Shown here: positions 26,374 through 34,994 of the stretch, one piece after another
Position numbering within the stretch: position 1 is the first letter of the stretch
Layout of the letters: every line of letters begins with the position of its first letter
Source of the DNA: Bradyrhizobium sp. 195
Lineage (GTDB): Bacteria; Pseudomonadota; Alphaproteobacteria; Rhizobiales; Xanthobacteraceae
Direction of reading: 5' to 3'
NCBI RefSeq assembly: GCF_023101665.1
Contig: NZ_CP082161.1
Coordinates: forward strand, 4,340,001 to 4,404,000
Length of the DNA stretch: 64,000 bases
Position numbers and translations under genes: made by a program
Notes under the pieces: model-generated
What the model saw: only the letters and a program-made list of their open reading frames with translations
The model's database searches: none
Told to the model about the DNA's origin: nothing

Positions 26374-27366
26374 ATGGGTCGGACGTCAACATTTCTGCTC
26401 TCCGCAGCCGTGACCGTGCTCACCGGCACGATGCCGGCGCTCGCCGCCTGGCAACCACAAAAGCCGATCGAGTTCGTGGCGACCGCCGGACCAGGCGGCG
26501 GCACCGACAATCTCGCCCGCGCGGTGCAGAACATCATCACCAAGCACAAGCTGACGGAGCAGCCGATCGTCGTTGTCAACAAGGGTGGCGGCAGTGGTGC
26601 GGAAGGCTACGTCTACGGCAAGGCCTCGGCCGGCGATCCCTACAAGGTGATCTTTGGGACGTCGAACGCCTGGCAGCAGCCGCTCGTCTCCAAGGTCGCC
26701 TTCAACTACACCGATCTCACCCCGATCGCCGCGATGGCGCAGGACGAGTTCCTGCTCTGGGTCAAGCAAGACGCTCCCTTCAAGTCGGCGGGCGATTATC
26801 TCAAGGCGGCCGCATCGGGCGAGTTCAAGATGGGCGGCGCCCAGTCAAAGGACACCGACGAGGTGCTGACGCGGATGATCGAGAAAGCCGGCAAGGTCAA
26901 GCTGACCTATATCCCGTTCAAGAGCGGCGCGGAGACCGCCGTGCAGCTCGCCGGCGGACATCTCGATTCCCACGTCAACAACCCCAGCGAAAGCCTCGGG
27001 CAATGGCGCGGCGGCACGCAGCGCCCGCTCTGTGTCTTCAGTCCGAAACGGTTGCCGCAAGGGCCCAAGGTCACCGCAAGCGAAGGCTGGAGCGACGTCC
27101 CGACCTGCGTCGAGCAAGGGCTCGACATCAAGCAATATGAGCAGCCGCGTACGGTGTGGCTGCCCGGCAAGGTCACGCCGGACCAGGCCGCGTTCTATGT
27201 CGACCTCATGAAGAAGGTGCAGGCGACGCCGGAATGGAAGGACTACATCGAGAAGACCTCCCAGGTCGACACGTTCCTGACCGGCGCCGAGTTCGACAAG
27301 TTCATCAAGCAGGACCTCGAGCACGTCAAGCAGGTCGCGGGCGAGCAGGGCTGGCTGGTGAAGTGA
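26374..27366 (+). CDS. TctC/Bug family periplasmic solute-binding protein
   Basis: A 330-residue solute receptor of the tripartite tricarboxylate transporter family. The signal peptide ends near AWPALAAW (residues 20-26, sequence MPALAAW). Family motifs are PIEFVATAGPGGGTDNLARAV near 29-49 and the VNKGGGSGAEGY loop that contacts the ligand carboxylate. A good ribosome-binding site (GGAGGAA) precedes the ATG. It is the first of the three transporter genes, and a long perfect palindrome separates it from tctB, which may favour higher expression of the binding protein. Confidence 0.9.
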   Translation: MGRTSTFLLSAAVTVLTGTMPALAAWQPQKPIEFVATAGPGGGTDNLARAVQNIITKHKLTEQPIVVVNKGGGSGAEGYVYGKASAGDPYKVIFGTSNAWQQPLVSKVAFNYTDLTPIAAMAQDEFLLWVKQDAPFKSAGDYLKAAASGEFKMGGAQSKDTDEVLTRMIEKAGKVKLTYIPFKSGAETAVQLAGGHLDSHVNNPSESLGQWRGGTQRPLCVFSPKRLPQGPKVTASEGWSDVPTCVEQGLDIKQYEQPRTVWLPGKVTPDQAAFYVDLMKKVQATPEWKDYIEKTSQVDTFLTGAEFDKFIKQDLEHVKQVAGEQGWLVK

Positions 27367-27420
27367 GGTTGCGATGTAGCTGCGGTGGCCCGTTGGGCTG
27401 GACCGGGCCACAAACTCCGC

Positions 27421-27559
27421 TGTCGTCCCGGCGAAGGCCGGGACCCATACCGCGTGATTTCTCTATTGATCACAATCGTCGTACCGGAGTGAGCTCAACG
27501 TCCAGTCTTCGTCAAATTCCTCCCTGGGGTTATGGGTCCCGGCCTTCGCCGGGACGACA
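27421..27559. repeat. Long palindromic element with perfect 29-bp arms
   Basis: The left arm 27421-27449 and right arm 27531-27559 are perfect inverted copies over 29 bp. Each contains its own smaller palindrome (CCCGGCGAAGGCCGGG and CCCGGCCTTCGCCGGG). The 81-bp centre is AT-richer and unrelated. This is the GTCGTCCCGGCGAAGGCCGGGA family of dispersed repeats common in Bradyrhizobium. It sits inside the operon between tctC and tctB. Confidence 0.88.
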
Positions 27560-27625
27560 CCGAATGCTTGGAAGGGACACGTGCTCAATAGCTGGCCGTT
27601 GTTTGCAGCCCGACCGGAGCCCCCG

Positions 27626-28108
27626 ATGATCTCACGCCGCGCCCTTGAACTTGCGACCGCTGTCCTCACCGGAAGCTTCGGTGTCGTCGTGGTGGTCCAG
27701 AGCCTCGACAACGGCATCGGCTGGTCCAGCGCGGGCGTGGAAGCCGGCACGTTTCCGTTCCTGACCGGCATCATCATCGTGCTCGGAAGTCTCTACAACC
27801 TGGTGCGGGGCGCGCTGCCGGTGGCGGCTCTGGCAAACGTCCCCATCGCCATCACGTCCATCGAGTTGCGCCGGCTTGCCGGCCTGTTCGTGCCGGCTGC
27901 GATCTTCGTCGCCGCTATCCCGCTGGCCGGCATGTACGTCGCTTCGACTCTCTATGTCTTCGCGGTGCTGGCGATTCCCCGGCACCAATCCGTGCCGCGC
28001 GCGCTGGCCATGGCGGCAGCGACCGCGCTCGCGCTCTATGTCGTATTCGAGCGCATGTTCCAGGTGAGCCTGCCGCACGGCGCGCTTGCTGCGGCGCTCG
28101 GGTTCTGA
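27626..28108 (+). CDS. TctB family small membrane subunit
   Basis: The 160-residue, four-helix small subunit of a tripartite tricarboxylate transporter, embedded in the inner membrane beside TctA. Hydrophobic segments are ALELATAVLTGSFGVVVVVQ, FPFLTGIIIVLGSLYNLV, LFVPAAIFVAAIPLAGMYVA and ALAMAAATALALYVVF. The start is ATG 27626, with GGAG 8 bp upstream. An upstream in-frame start at 27581 lies at the edge of the palindrome and is less likely. tctA follows after 11 bp. Confidence 0.83.
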   Translation: MISRRALELATAVLTGSFGVVVVVQSLDNGIGWSSAGVEAGTFPFLTGIIIVLGSLYNLVRGALPVAALANVPIAITSIELRRLAGLFVPAAIFVAAIPLAGMYVASTLYVFAVLAIPRHQSVPRALAMAAATALALYVVFERMFQVSLPHGALAAALGF

Positions 28109-28119
28109 CGGAGAGGCCG

Positions 28120-29658
28120 ATGGAGAATCTCTCGGAGCTCTGGCACGGCTTCACCATCGCGGTCACCATGCCGCACCTCGTCCTCATGGTGGTTGGCGTG
28201 CTGCTCGGCATTCTGGTCGGCGTGCTGCCGGGGCTTGGCGCGCCGAACGGCGTCTCGCTGCTGCTGCCGCTGACCTTCGGCATGCAGCCGGTGTCTGCCA
28301 TCATCCTGCTCTCCAGCATGTATTGGGGCGCACTGTTCGGCGGCTCGGTCACCTCGATCCTGTTCAACATCCCGGGCGAGCCGTCCTCGGTCGCCACCAC
28401 CTTCGACGGCTATCCGATGGCGCGCGACGGCCGGCCGACCACGGCGCTCGCCACTGCCTTCGGCTCGGCCGCGTTCGGTGCGCTGATCGGCGTCATCCTG
28501 ATCACCTTCCTCGCATCGTGGGTGGCGCAGGTCGCGCTCGCCTTCGGGCCGGCTGAATATTTCGCGGTCTATTTCCTGGCCTTTGCGAGCTTCGTCGGCA
28601 TGGGCGGCGCGGCCCCGATCAAGACAATCGTAGCGCTGGCGATCGGCTTTGCGATCGCAGCGATCGGCATCGACACGGTGTCCGGCAGCGTCCGGCTCAC
28701 GATGGGGGTCGACGAACTGGTCAAGGGCGTGAACTTCGTCGTTGCGGTGATGGGCCTGTTCGGTATCGGCGAGCTGCTGGTTGCCGTCGAAGAGGAGTTT
28801 CATGCTCGCGCGGTTTCCTCGAAGATCGACTGGTCCGAGGTGTTCCGCGCGGTCGGCCGCCTGCCGCGGCATGGCATTGCGCTGCTGCGGAGCGCTGCGA
28901 TCGGATGCTGGATGGGGATCACGCCGGGTGGCCCGACCGCGGCCTCCTTCATGAGTTACGGCATCGCCCGCCGCTTCTCGCGTCGCGGTCGGTATTTCGG
29001 CACAGGGGAGGTCGAAGGCATCATCTCGCCGGAGACCGCCGATCATGCCGCTGGCACCAGCGCGCTGCTGCCGATGCTCTCGCTCGGTATTCCCGGCTCG
29101 GCGACCGCGGCCGTCATGATGGGCGGGCTGATGATCTGGGGTCTCAATCCCGGGCCCATGCTGTTCGTCGACCAGAAGGACTTCGTCTGGGGCCTGATCG
29201 CCTCGATGTATGTCGGCAATATCGTTGCCGTCGCGCTGGTGCTGCTGACCGTTCCGGTCTTCGCCGCCTTGATGCGGATACCTTTCGTGGTGATCGCGCC
29301 GCTGATCGTGATCATCTGCGTCGTCGGCGCCTATTCGGTGTCGAACTCCTATCTTGACGTCGTGATGATGCTGGGCTTCGGCATCGTCGGCTATCTCTTC
29401 AAGAAGCTGTTCTATCCACTTGCGCCGCTCGTGCTCGCGATCGTGATCGGCGACAAGGCCGAGGATGCGTTCCGGCAGTCGATGCTGATGTCCAGGGGAT
29501 CACTCGGTATCTTCTTTGCAAACAAGCTGGTGACGTGCCTGATCGTCGCCGGCATTGCGCTTCTGCTGCTTCCGCTCGTGTTGCAGCTCGCGCGGATCCG
29601 GCGCAAGCCCACATCCCCCGCAACCGAAACGACCGCCCAGGAGAAGGTGATCATATGA
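28120..29658 (+). CDS. TctA family large membrane subunit
   Basis: The 512-residue, about 12-helix permease subunit of the tripartite tricarboxylate transporter, driving ion-coupled uptake of a carboxylate delivered by the TctC protein. Signature segments are LVGVLPGLGAPNGVSLLLPLTFGM near 30-53, YWGALFGGSVTSILFNIPGEPSSVATTFDGYPMAR near 68-102, and GIPGSATAAVMMGGLMIWGLNPGPML in the second half. Its TGA overlaps the pdxA-like ATG by 4 bp. Confidence 0.93.
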   Translation: MENLSELWHGFTIAVTMPHLVLMVVGVLLGILVGVLPGLGAPNGVSLLLPLTFGMQPVSAIILLSSMYWGALFGGSVTSILFNIPGEPSSVATTFDGYPMARDGRPTTALATAFGSAAFGALIGVILITFLASWVAQVALAFGPAEYFAVYFLAFASFVGMGGAAPIKTIVALAIGFAIAAIGIDTVSGSVRLTMGVDELVKGVNFVVAVMGLFGIGELLVAVEEEFHARAVSSKIDWSEVFRAVGRLPRHGIALLRSAAIGCWMGITPGGPTAASFMSYGIARRFSRRGRYFGTGEVEGIISPETADHAAGTSALLPMLSLGIPGSATAAVMMGGLMIWGLNPGPMLFVDQKDFVWGLIASMYVGNIVAVALVLLTVPVFAALMRIPFVVIAPLIVIICVVGAYSVSNSYLDVVMMLGFGIVGYLFKKLFYPLAPLVLAIVIGDKAEDAFRQSMLMSRGSLGIFFANKLVTCLIVAGIALLLLPLVLQLARIRRKPTSPATETTAQEKVII

Positions 29659-30665
29659 CCGCAAAGCCGCTGATTGCATTGGCAATGGGAGATCCCGCCG
29701 GCATCAGCCCGGAGCTGACGGCGAAGCTCGCGGTGCAGGACGACATCCGCGCCCAAAGTCGGCTCGTTGTCATCGGTGACCGCCGCATCTTCGACGACGG
29801 CGCGCGCGTTGCCGGCGTCAGGCCGGAGCTGACGACAGTGGAGCAGGGGGTTGATCTTCGCGGGGCGCGAGGCGATGCGCTGTTTCTCGATCTCGGCCAT
29901 CTCGATCCCAAACAGGTCGAACCGAAATCTGCGACCCTTGCCGGCGGGAAGTTCGCCCTGGCCAATTACAAGCACGCACTTGAGCTGGGCCGCGACGGAC
30001 GTGTCGACGCCGTCTGCTTCACCCCCTTCAACAAGCAGGCGATGCGCCTTGCCCGCGCCGAATACGACGACGAGATCGCGTTCTCCGCGGAGGTGGTCGG
30101 CCTCAAAACTCCGGCCAGCGAATTCAATGTGCTGGATCGGCTCTGGAACGCACGCGTGACGTCCCACATCCCGCTGAAGGACGTCGCCGCAAAACTGTCC
30201 AGCGAACGCATCCATCGCGCGCTCGAGCTGACCGATTCCTGCATGCGCAAGGCCGGCTTCGCGCGGCCACGCATTGCGGTTGCTGGTCTCAATCCGCATG
30301 CCGGCGACGGCGGCAATTTCGGCCGCGAGGAGATCGATATCATCGCGCCCGTGGTCGCGGCCGCGCAGCGCGAAGGCATCGCCGCGGAGGGGCCGTTTCC
30401 CGCCGATACTGTGTTTCTGCGCGCCAAGGGCGGCGCCTTCGATGCGGTGCTGACGATGTATCACGACCAGGGCCAGATCGCGATGAAGCTGATGGGCTTC
30501 GATCGCGGCGTGACCTTGCTCGGCGGCTTTCCATTCCCGATCTGCACGCCCGCGCACGGCACCGCCTACGACATCGCAGGACGGGGCGTCGCATCGATCG
30601 GCGCCAGCCGCGCCGCGCTGCTGCTGGCGGCAGAGATGGCGGCGACCGGAAAGCGCCCTGGGTGA
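29655..30665 (+). CDS. PdxA family dehydrogenase (PdxA2-like)
   Basis: A 336-residue metal- and NAD-dependent dehydrogenase related to 4-hydroxythreonine-4-phosphate dehydrogenase. Visible motifs are the N-terminal IALAMGDPAGISPEL, ITSHIPLKDV (read here as VTSHIPLKDVAAKLSS), ALNPHAGDGG (here AGLNPHAGDGGNFGREE) and MYHDQGQIAMKLMGF, together providing the metal-binding His residues. Its place at the end of a TctCBA and CoA-transferase operon, with ATGA coupling to tctA, suggests catabolism of a hydroxy-acid rather than vitamin B6 synthesis. PdxA2 enzymes usually work with a DUF1537 kinase, and none is in this operon. Confidence 0.85.
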   Translation: MTAKPLIALAMGDPAGISPELTAKLAVQDDIRAQSRLVVIGDRRIFDDGARVAGVRPELTTVEQGVDLRGARGDALFLDLGHLDPKQVEPKSATLAGGKFALANYKHALELGRDGRVDAVCFTPFNKQAMRLARAEYDDEIAFSAEVVGLKTPASEFNVLDRLWNARVTSHIPLKDVAAKLSSERIHRALELTDSCMRKAGFARPRIAVAGLNPHAGDGGNFGREEIDIIAPVVAAAQREGIAAEGPFPADTVFLRAKGGAFDAVLTMYHDQGQIAMKLMGFDRGVTLLGGFPFPICTPAHGTAYDIAGRGVASIGASRAALLLAAEMAATGKRPG

Positions 30666-30668
30666 ACG

Positions 30669-31085
30669 CTACTTCGCGATCGGCGTCGTCAGCTCCTTGT
30701 CGGTCGTGTCCACCACGAAGACGGCCAGCAGCTTCGCCGGCTCGGTGTCACTGGCATTGGCGCTGACGGCATGGCGATCACCCGGCCGTTCGGAGAAGTT
30801 CTCTCCCTTGTGAAAGACCTTGGCGGGGCCATCATTGACCTGGCTGCGGATCGCGCCTTCCAGGACCGTCGCATAGATGAAGGCGGAGGGGGCGTGGATG
30901 TGGGCGGGTGAGGAGCCTCCGGGCCCATACTCGACCAGCACGCCCTTCATGCTCTTGCCGGGAACGTTGGGCAGTGCCTGGTCGAACACGACAGTGACTT
31001 TCGCCAATGACGCCGCCGGTTCGGCTGCATGGGCCGTCAGCAATGAGGCGGCATAAACCGCTGTGGCGATCAGCAATCTGCGCAT
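30669..31085 (-). CDS. Exported cupin-domain protein
   Basis: A 138-residue protein with a signal peptide (MRRLLIATAVYAASLLTAHA) and a single cupin barrel. The metal motif is read as GPGGSSPAHIHAPSAFIYATVLEGAIRS (His-x-His and Glu) with the second motif PGDRHAVSANAS. It is convergent with the pdxA-like gene, the stop codons lying 3 bp apart. It is a paralogue of the cupin at 41996-42496, sharing the ALPNVPGK and EPAxLxAVFV patterns. Function is unknown; redox or thiol-related roles are common in such proteins. Confidence 0.8.
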   Translation of the reverse strand: MRRLLIATAVYAASLLTAHAAEPAASLAKVTVVFDQALPNVPGKSMKGVLVEYGPGGSSPAHIHAPSAFIYATVLEGAIRSQVNDGPAKVFHKGENFSERPGDRHAVSANASDTEPAKLLAVFVVDTTDKELTTPIAK

Positions 31086-31125
31086 GGGAGCTCCTTTACT
31101 GCGTTGGTTTTCGTGATTGCAGGTC

Positions 31126-31869
31126 TCAGAGGCTCGCGAGCCATGTTGCGAGCGGCGTCGTCCCGAGCCGCGCCTCGCCGAGCGGGTTCAGCGATGTGTC
31201 GTCAATGGGACCGCCGTAATACGGCGCCTTCGGGTCTCCGACCACCGGACGGGTGTCGCCGGATGCCTTCAGGCGGCGTGCGATGAATTCGTTGAACGGA
31301 GCCTTCTCGGGACCGGCGATGTCGATCGTGCCGTCGAGCGGCTTGCCCGTTGCGACCTCCGCGAGGCGGGCAGCGACGTCGGCGGCAGCGATCGGTTGAA
31401 ACAATGCCGAGGGAACGACGATCTTGCCGTCGATCGCACCCATTTCGGCAATAGCGCCGAGGAATTCGAAGAACTGGGTAGCGCGCACGATCGAGTAGGG
31501 GACCGAGGAGGACTTGATGATCGTCTCCTGGGCGAGCTTGGCACGAAAATAGGCGTTGTCGGGCGATCGGTCGGTCCCGACAATTGACAGGGCCACGTGA
31601 TGCTTCACGGCGGCAGCAGCCTCTGTTGCCACCAGATTCCTGCTCGAACGCTCGAAGAATTCGAGCACGGCGGCGGGCTCCCAGGACGGCGCGTTGGCGA
31701 CATCGACGACAACATCCGCGCCCGCCAATGCCGCAGCGAGGCCTTCCCCGGTTATGGCATTCACGCCTGATTTCGGTGAGGCTGCCACAGCCTCGTGGCC
31801 TTGCTGTTTGAGCCTCGCCACGAGCTTGGACCCGATCAACCCTGTTCCGCCGATCACGACGATCTTCAT
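31126..31869 (-). CDS. NmrA-like NAD(P)-binding protein
   Basis: A 247-residue atypical short-chain dehydrogenase. The Rossmann motif is VVIGGTGLIGSKLVARL at about 4-20, followed by GADVVVDVANAPSWEP and the SIVRATQFFEFLGAI segment typical of NmrA-like and NAD(P)H-binding proteins. No YxxxK catalytic pair is evident, so it may act as a redox sensor or a quinone/flavin-linked reductase. The start is ATG 31869, with AGGAGA upstream; the in-frame extension to 31887 is rejected. It lies 40 bp upstream of the cupin gene and the two are probably cotranscribed. Confidence 0.83.
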   Translation of the reverse strand: MKIVVIGGTGLIGSKLVARLKQQGHEAVAASPKSGVNAITGEGLAAALAGADVVVDVANAPSWEPAAVLEFFERSSRNLVATEAAAAVKHHVALSIVGTDRSPDNAYFRAKLAQETIIKSSSVPYSIVRATQFFEFLGAIAEMGAIDGKIVVPSALFQPIAAADVAARLAEVATGKPLDGTIDIAGPEKAPFNEFIARRLKASGDTRPVVGDPKAPYYGGPIDDTSLNPLGEARLGTTPLATWLASL

Positions 31870-32237
31870 GGCATGTCTCCTGGGCATTGTGCGAGCGTGG
31901 GATGGTCAGGACCATTCCCGCTCGCGCTCCTGGTCGATTAACGTGATGCGACGCGCATCCTAACCGAGCAATGGGGCGGACTCTTGCCTGTAACGAGCCT
32001 GACTTGCCAAAAAATGCTCCGGAGATTTCGAGGCGACATTCATGAGAGGGACCGTTCGGGGACGTTGCCTACGGTCGCGCGAGACGGGTACCGCGTGATG
32101 ACGACGCTCGCGCAGGGCACTTCGGGAACGCCGGTCCGCCTGGGTGTCCGTCCTCGCGCCCGGTCAGCGCGTAATTTTGTCCACACTAACCGAGCGCCAG
32201 CATTGCCCGTCGTGGCACAACTGGATCGGATTAGACA
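31870..32237. other. Non-coding stretch, nothing recognised
   Basis: About 370 bp with stop codons in most frames and a lower GC content than neighbours. A plus-strand open frame crosses it but has poor codon character and no ribosome-binding site. No repeat or RNA was recognised. Confidence 0.4.
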
Positions 32238-32441
32238 TCAAGACTTATCGTGCGCGTACTTCTCCAACAGCAGCCGATTATATTCATCTCTCACGGCTCT
32301 CCGCGAGACATGCCCTCTTCGGTCTTTGGCAATCTTCAGAAGATCAGGATCAGTCGGTGCCCGCGATTTCCGCCTAAATCTCGCAAAAAGTCGGGTAGCA
32401 GGCGCCGACGTCCTTCCGAACAGTCGGTCAAACCATCCCAT
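32238..32441 (-). CDS. Small basic protein, hypothetical
   Basis: A 67-residue, strongly basic protein (starts MGWFDRLFGRTSAPATRLF, contains RFRRKSRAP and ends LLLEKYAHDKS). GGAAGG lies 5 bp before the ATG, the main support for the start. No family is recognised. The amphipathic, Arg-rich make-up would fit a nucleic-acid- or membrane-associated protein, but this is speculation. It lies in a gene-poor, lower-GC stretch. Confidence 0.45.
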   Translation of the reverse strand: MGWFDRLFGRTSAPATRLFARFRRKSRAPTDPDLLKIAKDRRGHVSRRAVRDEYNRLLLEKYAHDKS

Positions 32442-32791
32442 TGTGTCCTTCCGGACAGAGGCGAATGACAAACACTATCACCATGTATTTGCGGGTCAAA
32501 CGGACAGTGCAACTGGAACTCTTTGAAAGGCTCGCGACCGTATAGTTCGCAACGGGTCAAAAGCGGCGGTCATCGCAATCATCGTACGATGTCCGGTCAG
32601 TCGCAGGCAGCCGACATTGCGGCGGTTGCTGCGTTGTTCAGCTCGGGGCCAAGACCGACCCTGCTCCCGTCGAGCCTGCCGCGCGAAAGGTAATCGCAAG
32701 CCGTCAGTGGATGAGGCCACGGCTCGGTCTGCCGCGCAAAGGCTAGAGGCCGCTTGGTGCGGATTGTCCGCCCGATTGGCGACGATGCACG
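32442..32791. other. Non-coding stretch, nothing recognised
   Basis: About 350 bp between two minus-strand genes. No open frame with a convincing start, no tRNA-like fold and no repeat was seen. Confidence 0.4.
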
Positions 32792-33079
32792 CTACCTGCT
32801 GAATGTGTGCGTCTCGAATGCGGTTTCCTGCGGCGGCCCGGCCAATCCCCCCTCGATGCCTTGCGTCAAGCGCGGCATGAGGATCTGTTCGCGGAACCGT
32901 TCCCAGCTTTCCTTCGTGTCGTGCACCGCGATCACGGTCCAACCACCGGGCGAGGGCCCGGCCGTGTGGAAGATCTGGCCCGCCGGAAGGGCGCCCGAAC
33001 TCGGATGCACGGCGGCAATCGACTTCTCGTACTGATCTTTCGTGCCGCCGGGGAAGTGATGAATGATCGCGTAGGCCAT
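32792..33079 (-). CDS. Small alpha/beta-barrel protein, monooxygenase-like
   Basis: A 95-residue protein starting MAYAIIHHFPGGTKDQYEKSI, with WTVIAVHDTKESWERFREQIL and an Ile/Gly-rich end. Length and pattern suggest a dimeric alpha+beta-barrel (ABM-like) fold, often annotated as antibiotic-biosynthesis-monooxygenase-like. The activity is unknown. The start is ATG 33079 after GGAGAGC; the longer in-frame extension to 33196 has no support. It stands alone. Confidence 0.7.
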   Translation of the reverse strand: MAYAIIHHFPGGTKDQYEKSIAAVHPSSGALPAGQIFHTAGPSPGGWTVIAVHDTKESWERFREQILMPRLTQGIEGGLAGPPQETAFETHTFSR

Positions 33080-33635
33080 GGTTGCTCTCCAACAGATCAA
33101 GCAAGCCCCTGCTGTATCGTAGTTCACGACTGTTGGTGCGTCACGCGGAACGTTCAACCACCGCTGGCTCGCCGCCCCTTGAATCAACGGTCGCAACGAT
33201 CGTGAGTCGACCGCGATCCTGCTAGCTCTGCCTGCGCCCCGGTCCCGAAGGGGGCCGCCCTGCTGTGCTACCTAGTTGGGTAGCAAAATTGCACTTGGCG
33301 CTCCGATTGAAGGACAGCGAGGCACATCCACCAAACGCCAAGGATATTGGATTTGATCCTGCCTCTGTAAGATCTGTATTGCTGACCGGGTTGCGTTCGG
33401 TGGGTGTCGTAACGATCCACCACGAGGCAACCGTGGCGAGCGAAGAGCCGCCGTGGTCCTAAACGCAAAGACGCGGGACAGAAGCCCCGCGCCCGACGAG
33501 TCAAAGCGATTTGGTGGGCGCAAAAAACATCAAGCAAAACAACACTCAGGCTACTGTGCATGGGGTTGTTTTTCAGTTTTTTGATTGGGCAGGCTACCCC
33601 CGTCCGATTTTTTTGCGGGTCGGCCGCTTCTGGCC
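33080..33635. other. Gene-poor stretch with one dispersed repeat
   Basis: About 555 bp between minus-strand genes. A 65-codon plus-strand open frame at 33265-33462 has no ribosome-binding site. The 3' part contains T-rich runs and the dispersed 24-bp element listed separately. The rest is unremarkable. Confidence 0.4.
33549..33572 (+). repeat. 24-bp dispersed repeat, copy 1
   Basis: A 24-bp sequence beginning GGCTACTGTGCATGGGG and ending in TTGTTTT occurs here and, exactly but inverted, at 56028-56051. Here it is about 65 bp beyond the stop codon of the chemoreceptor-like gene and is followed by T-rich DNA. Confidence 0.75.
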
Positions 33636-34712
33636 TCACGCCCCGCAGATGATCACGCCGTACCAGCCCAGGCCCCGATAGGTCTCGTAACCCGGCGTCG
33701 CATGGAAGGCGACCAGCGAACCGTTGCGGTCGTGATAGAAGCCTGAGCGCTGGCCGTTCAGCGAGATCGAGATGCGCTCGCTGAGGATGCCCTGGCCGTC
33801 GGACGCCGCGAGGACGCGCAAATTCGAATCGACCAGCAGCACGCGGGCCCGGTCGCTGTCGCCGATGCGCACGCCCTGGACGATGGCGCGGGCCTGCGGC
33901 TCCCAGTCGAAATGGATGGCGAGCACGCCGATCGGGGCGCCGCTCGCCTGGCCGCCGGCACGGACGCTGGCGCAATAGGTCGCGACCTGCGCGTTGCCGA
34001 GCAGCGGCTGGTTCTCGACATCGCCGGCGACATAATCGTCACCGGAGCGCAGGCTGCGCGCCTCGCGAAACCATTTGGTGTGGGCAACGTTCTGGCCGAC
34101 GGCGCGGAAGCGGTCGGCGCGGCCGTTGGCGATGACGTTGCCGTCGAGGTCGCAAAGCCAGAGGTCGAGATAGACCGTGTAGGCCCCGAGGATCACGCCC
34201 AGGCGCTGCGAGGCATGCGAGACGGCCGCTGCGTTGGGGGAGGCCGCGCAATCGACCACGGCGGAATCGGTCGCCCACCAGCGCACGTCGCAGGTGCGTT
34301 CGTAGAGGTTGCGGTCGATCAGCTCGATCGCGTTCAGCGACAGATCCATCATGCGCTCGCCGCGCGAGCGCTGGCTCATGCGCTCGATCGAGGCGACAAG
34401 ATCGCCGGTGCGCTTCGTCAACTGTGTCTCGAGCTCGCGTGCGATGGTTTCGACCTGCTGGCCGACGCCGCGCACCTCCTGGGCGACCACTGCAAAGCCC
34501 GCGCCTTGCGCGCCGGCGCGCGAGCTCTCGATCAGTGCGTTCAGCGCCAGCATCTTCATCTGGTTGGTGATCTGCTGGATCGACTTGGTCTTGTCGACTG
34601 CGATCTGGTTGACCTCCGCGGTCAGGCGGTTGATCAGCGCGGAGATGTCGGAATCATCGTCAGCGGGTTCGGTGGCGATCGGCTTGGCTTTCAGACCCAG
34701 CGCAGCAGACAT
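33636..34712 (-). CDS. Soluble chemoreceptor-like protein with N-terminal signalling tip
   Basis: A 358-residue cytoplasmic protein without membrane segments. Residues 45-95 match the methyl-accepting chemotaxis hairpin tip (NQMKMLALNALIESSRAGAQ at 50-69, then GAGFAVVAQEVRGVGQQV), the part that contacts CheA and CheW. Residues 125-358 form a sensor-like region with CACHE/PAS-like alternation (LWLCDLDGNVIANGRADRF, HTKWFREARSLRSGDDYVAGDV, VLLVDSNLRVLAASDGQGIL). In ordinary receptors the sensor comes first; here the order is reversed and the hairpin is very short. The start ATG 34712 follows AAGGGAA. Confidence 0.8.
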   Translation of the reverse strand: MSAALGLKAKPIATEPADDDSDISALINRLTAEVNQIAVDKTKSIQQITNQMKMLALNALIESSRAGAQGAGFAVVAQEVRGVGQQVETIARELETQLTKRTGDLVASIERMSQRSRGERMMDLSLNAIELIDRNLYERTCDVRWWATDSAVVDCAASPNAAAVSHASQRLGVILGAYTVYLDLWLCDLDGNVIANGRADRFRAVGQNVAHTKWFREARSLRSGDDYVAGDVENQPLLGNAQVATYCASVRAGGQASGAPIGVLAIHFDWEPQARAIVQGVRIGDSDRARVLLVDSNLRVLAASDGQGILSERISISLNGQRSGFYHDRNGSLVAFHATPGYETYRGLGWYGVIICGA

Positions 34713-34994
34713 CGGGGATTTCCCTTGGCAATGAGGTCTGATCTGCAACGAACCCGGAACATCAAATTACAGATCGAATACAAGTCTTTTTCGAAGATTC
34801 CGCCTAACGCCTGCTTAATTTGCTGTTCCGCCGGGTGCCCAAATGATAGTCACTCCGCTCTGTTGGGCAGCCATCCACCGCTTTGTGGGCCGCTGCCGTT
34901 GCAAAGTTCGGCGGATTCCCGGCCAATCCGCCAGTGACCGGACGCTCTGCGTGTTCGTCCGGGGTTCCGAGTTCCCAAAGATCGCTCTCGAATC

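Noticed and set aside
31984..32526. 180-codon plus-strand frame
   Set aside because: It opposes the small basic protein gene, which has a ribosome-binding site; the translation is rich in Ser, Arg and Pro without pattern.
33265..33462. 65-codon plus-strand frame
   Set aside because: No ribosome-binding site and no recognisable pattern in a gene-poor stretch.
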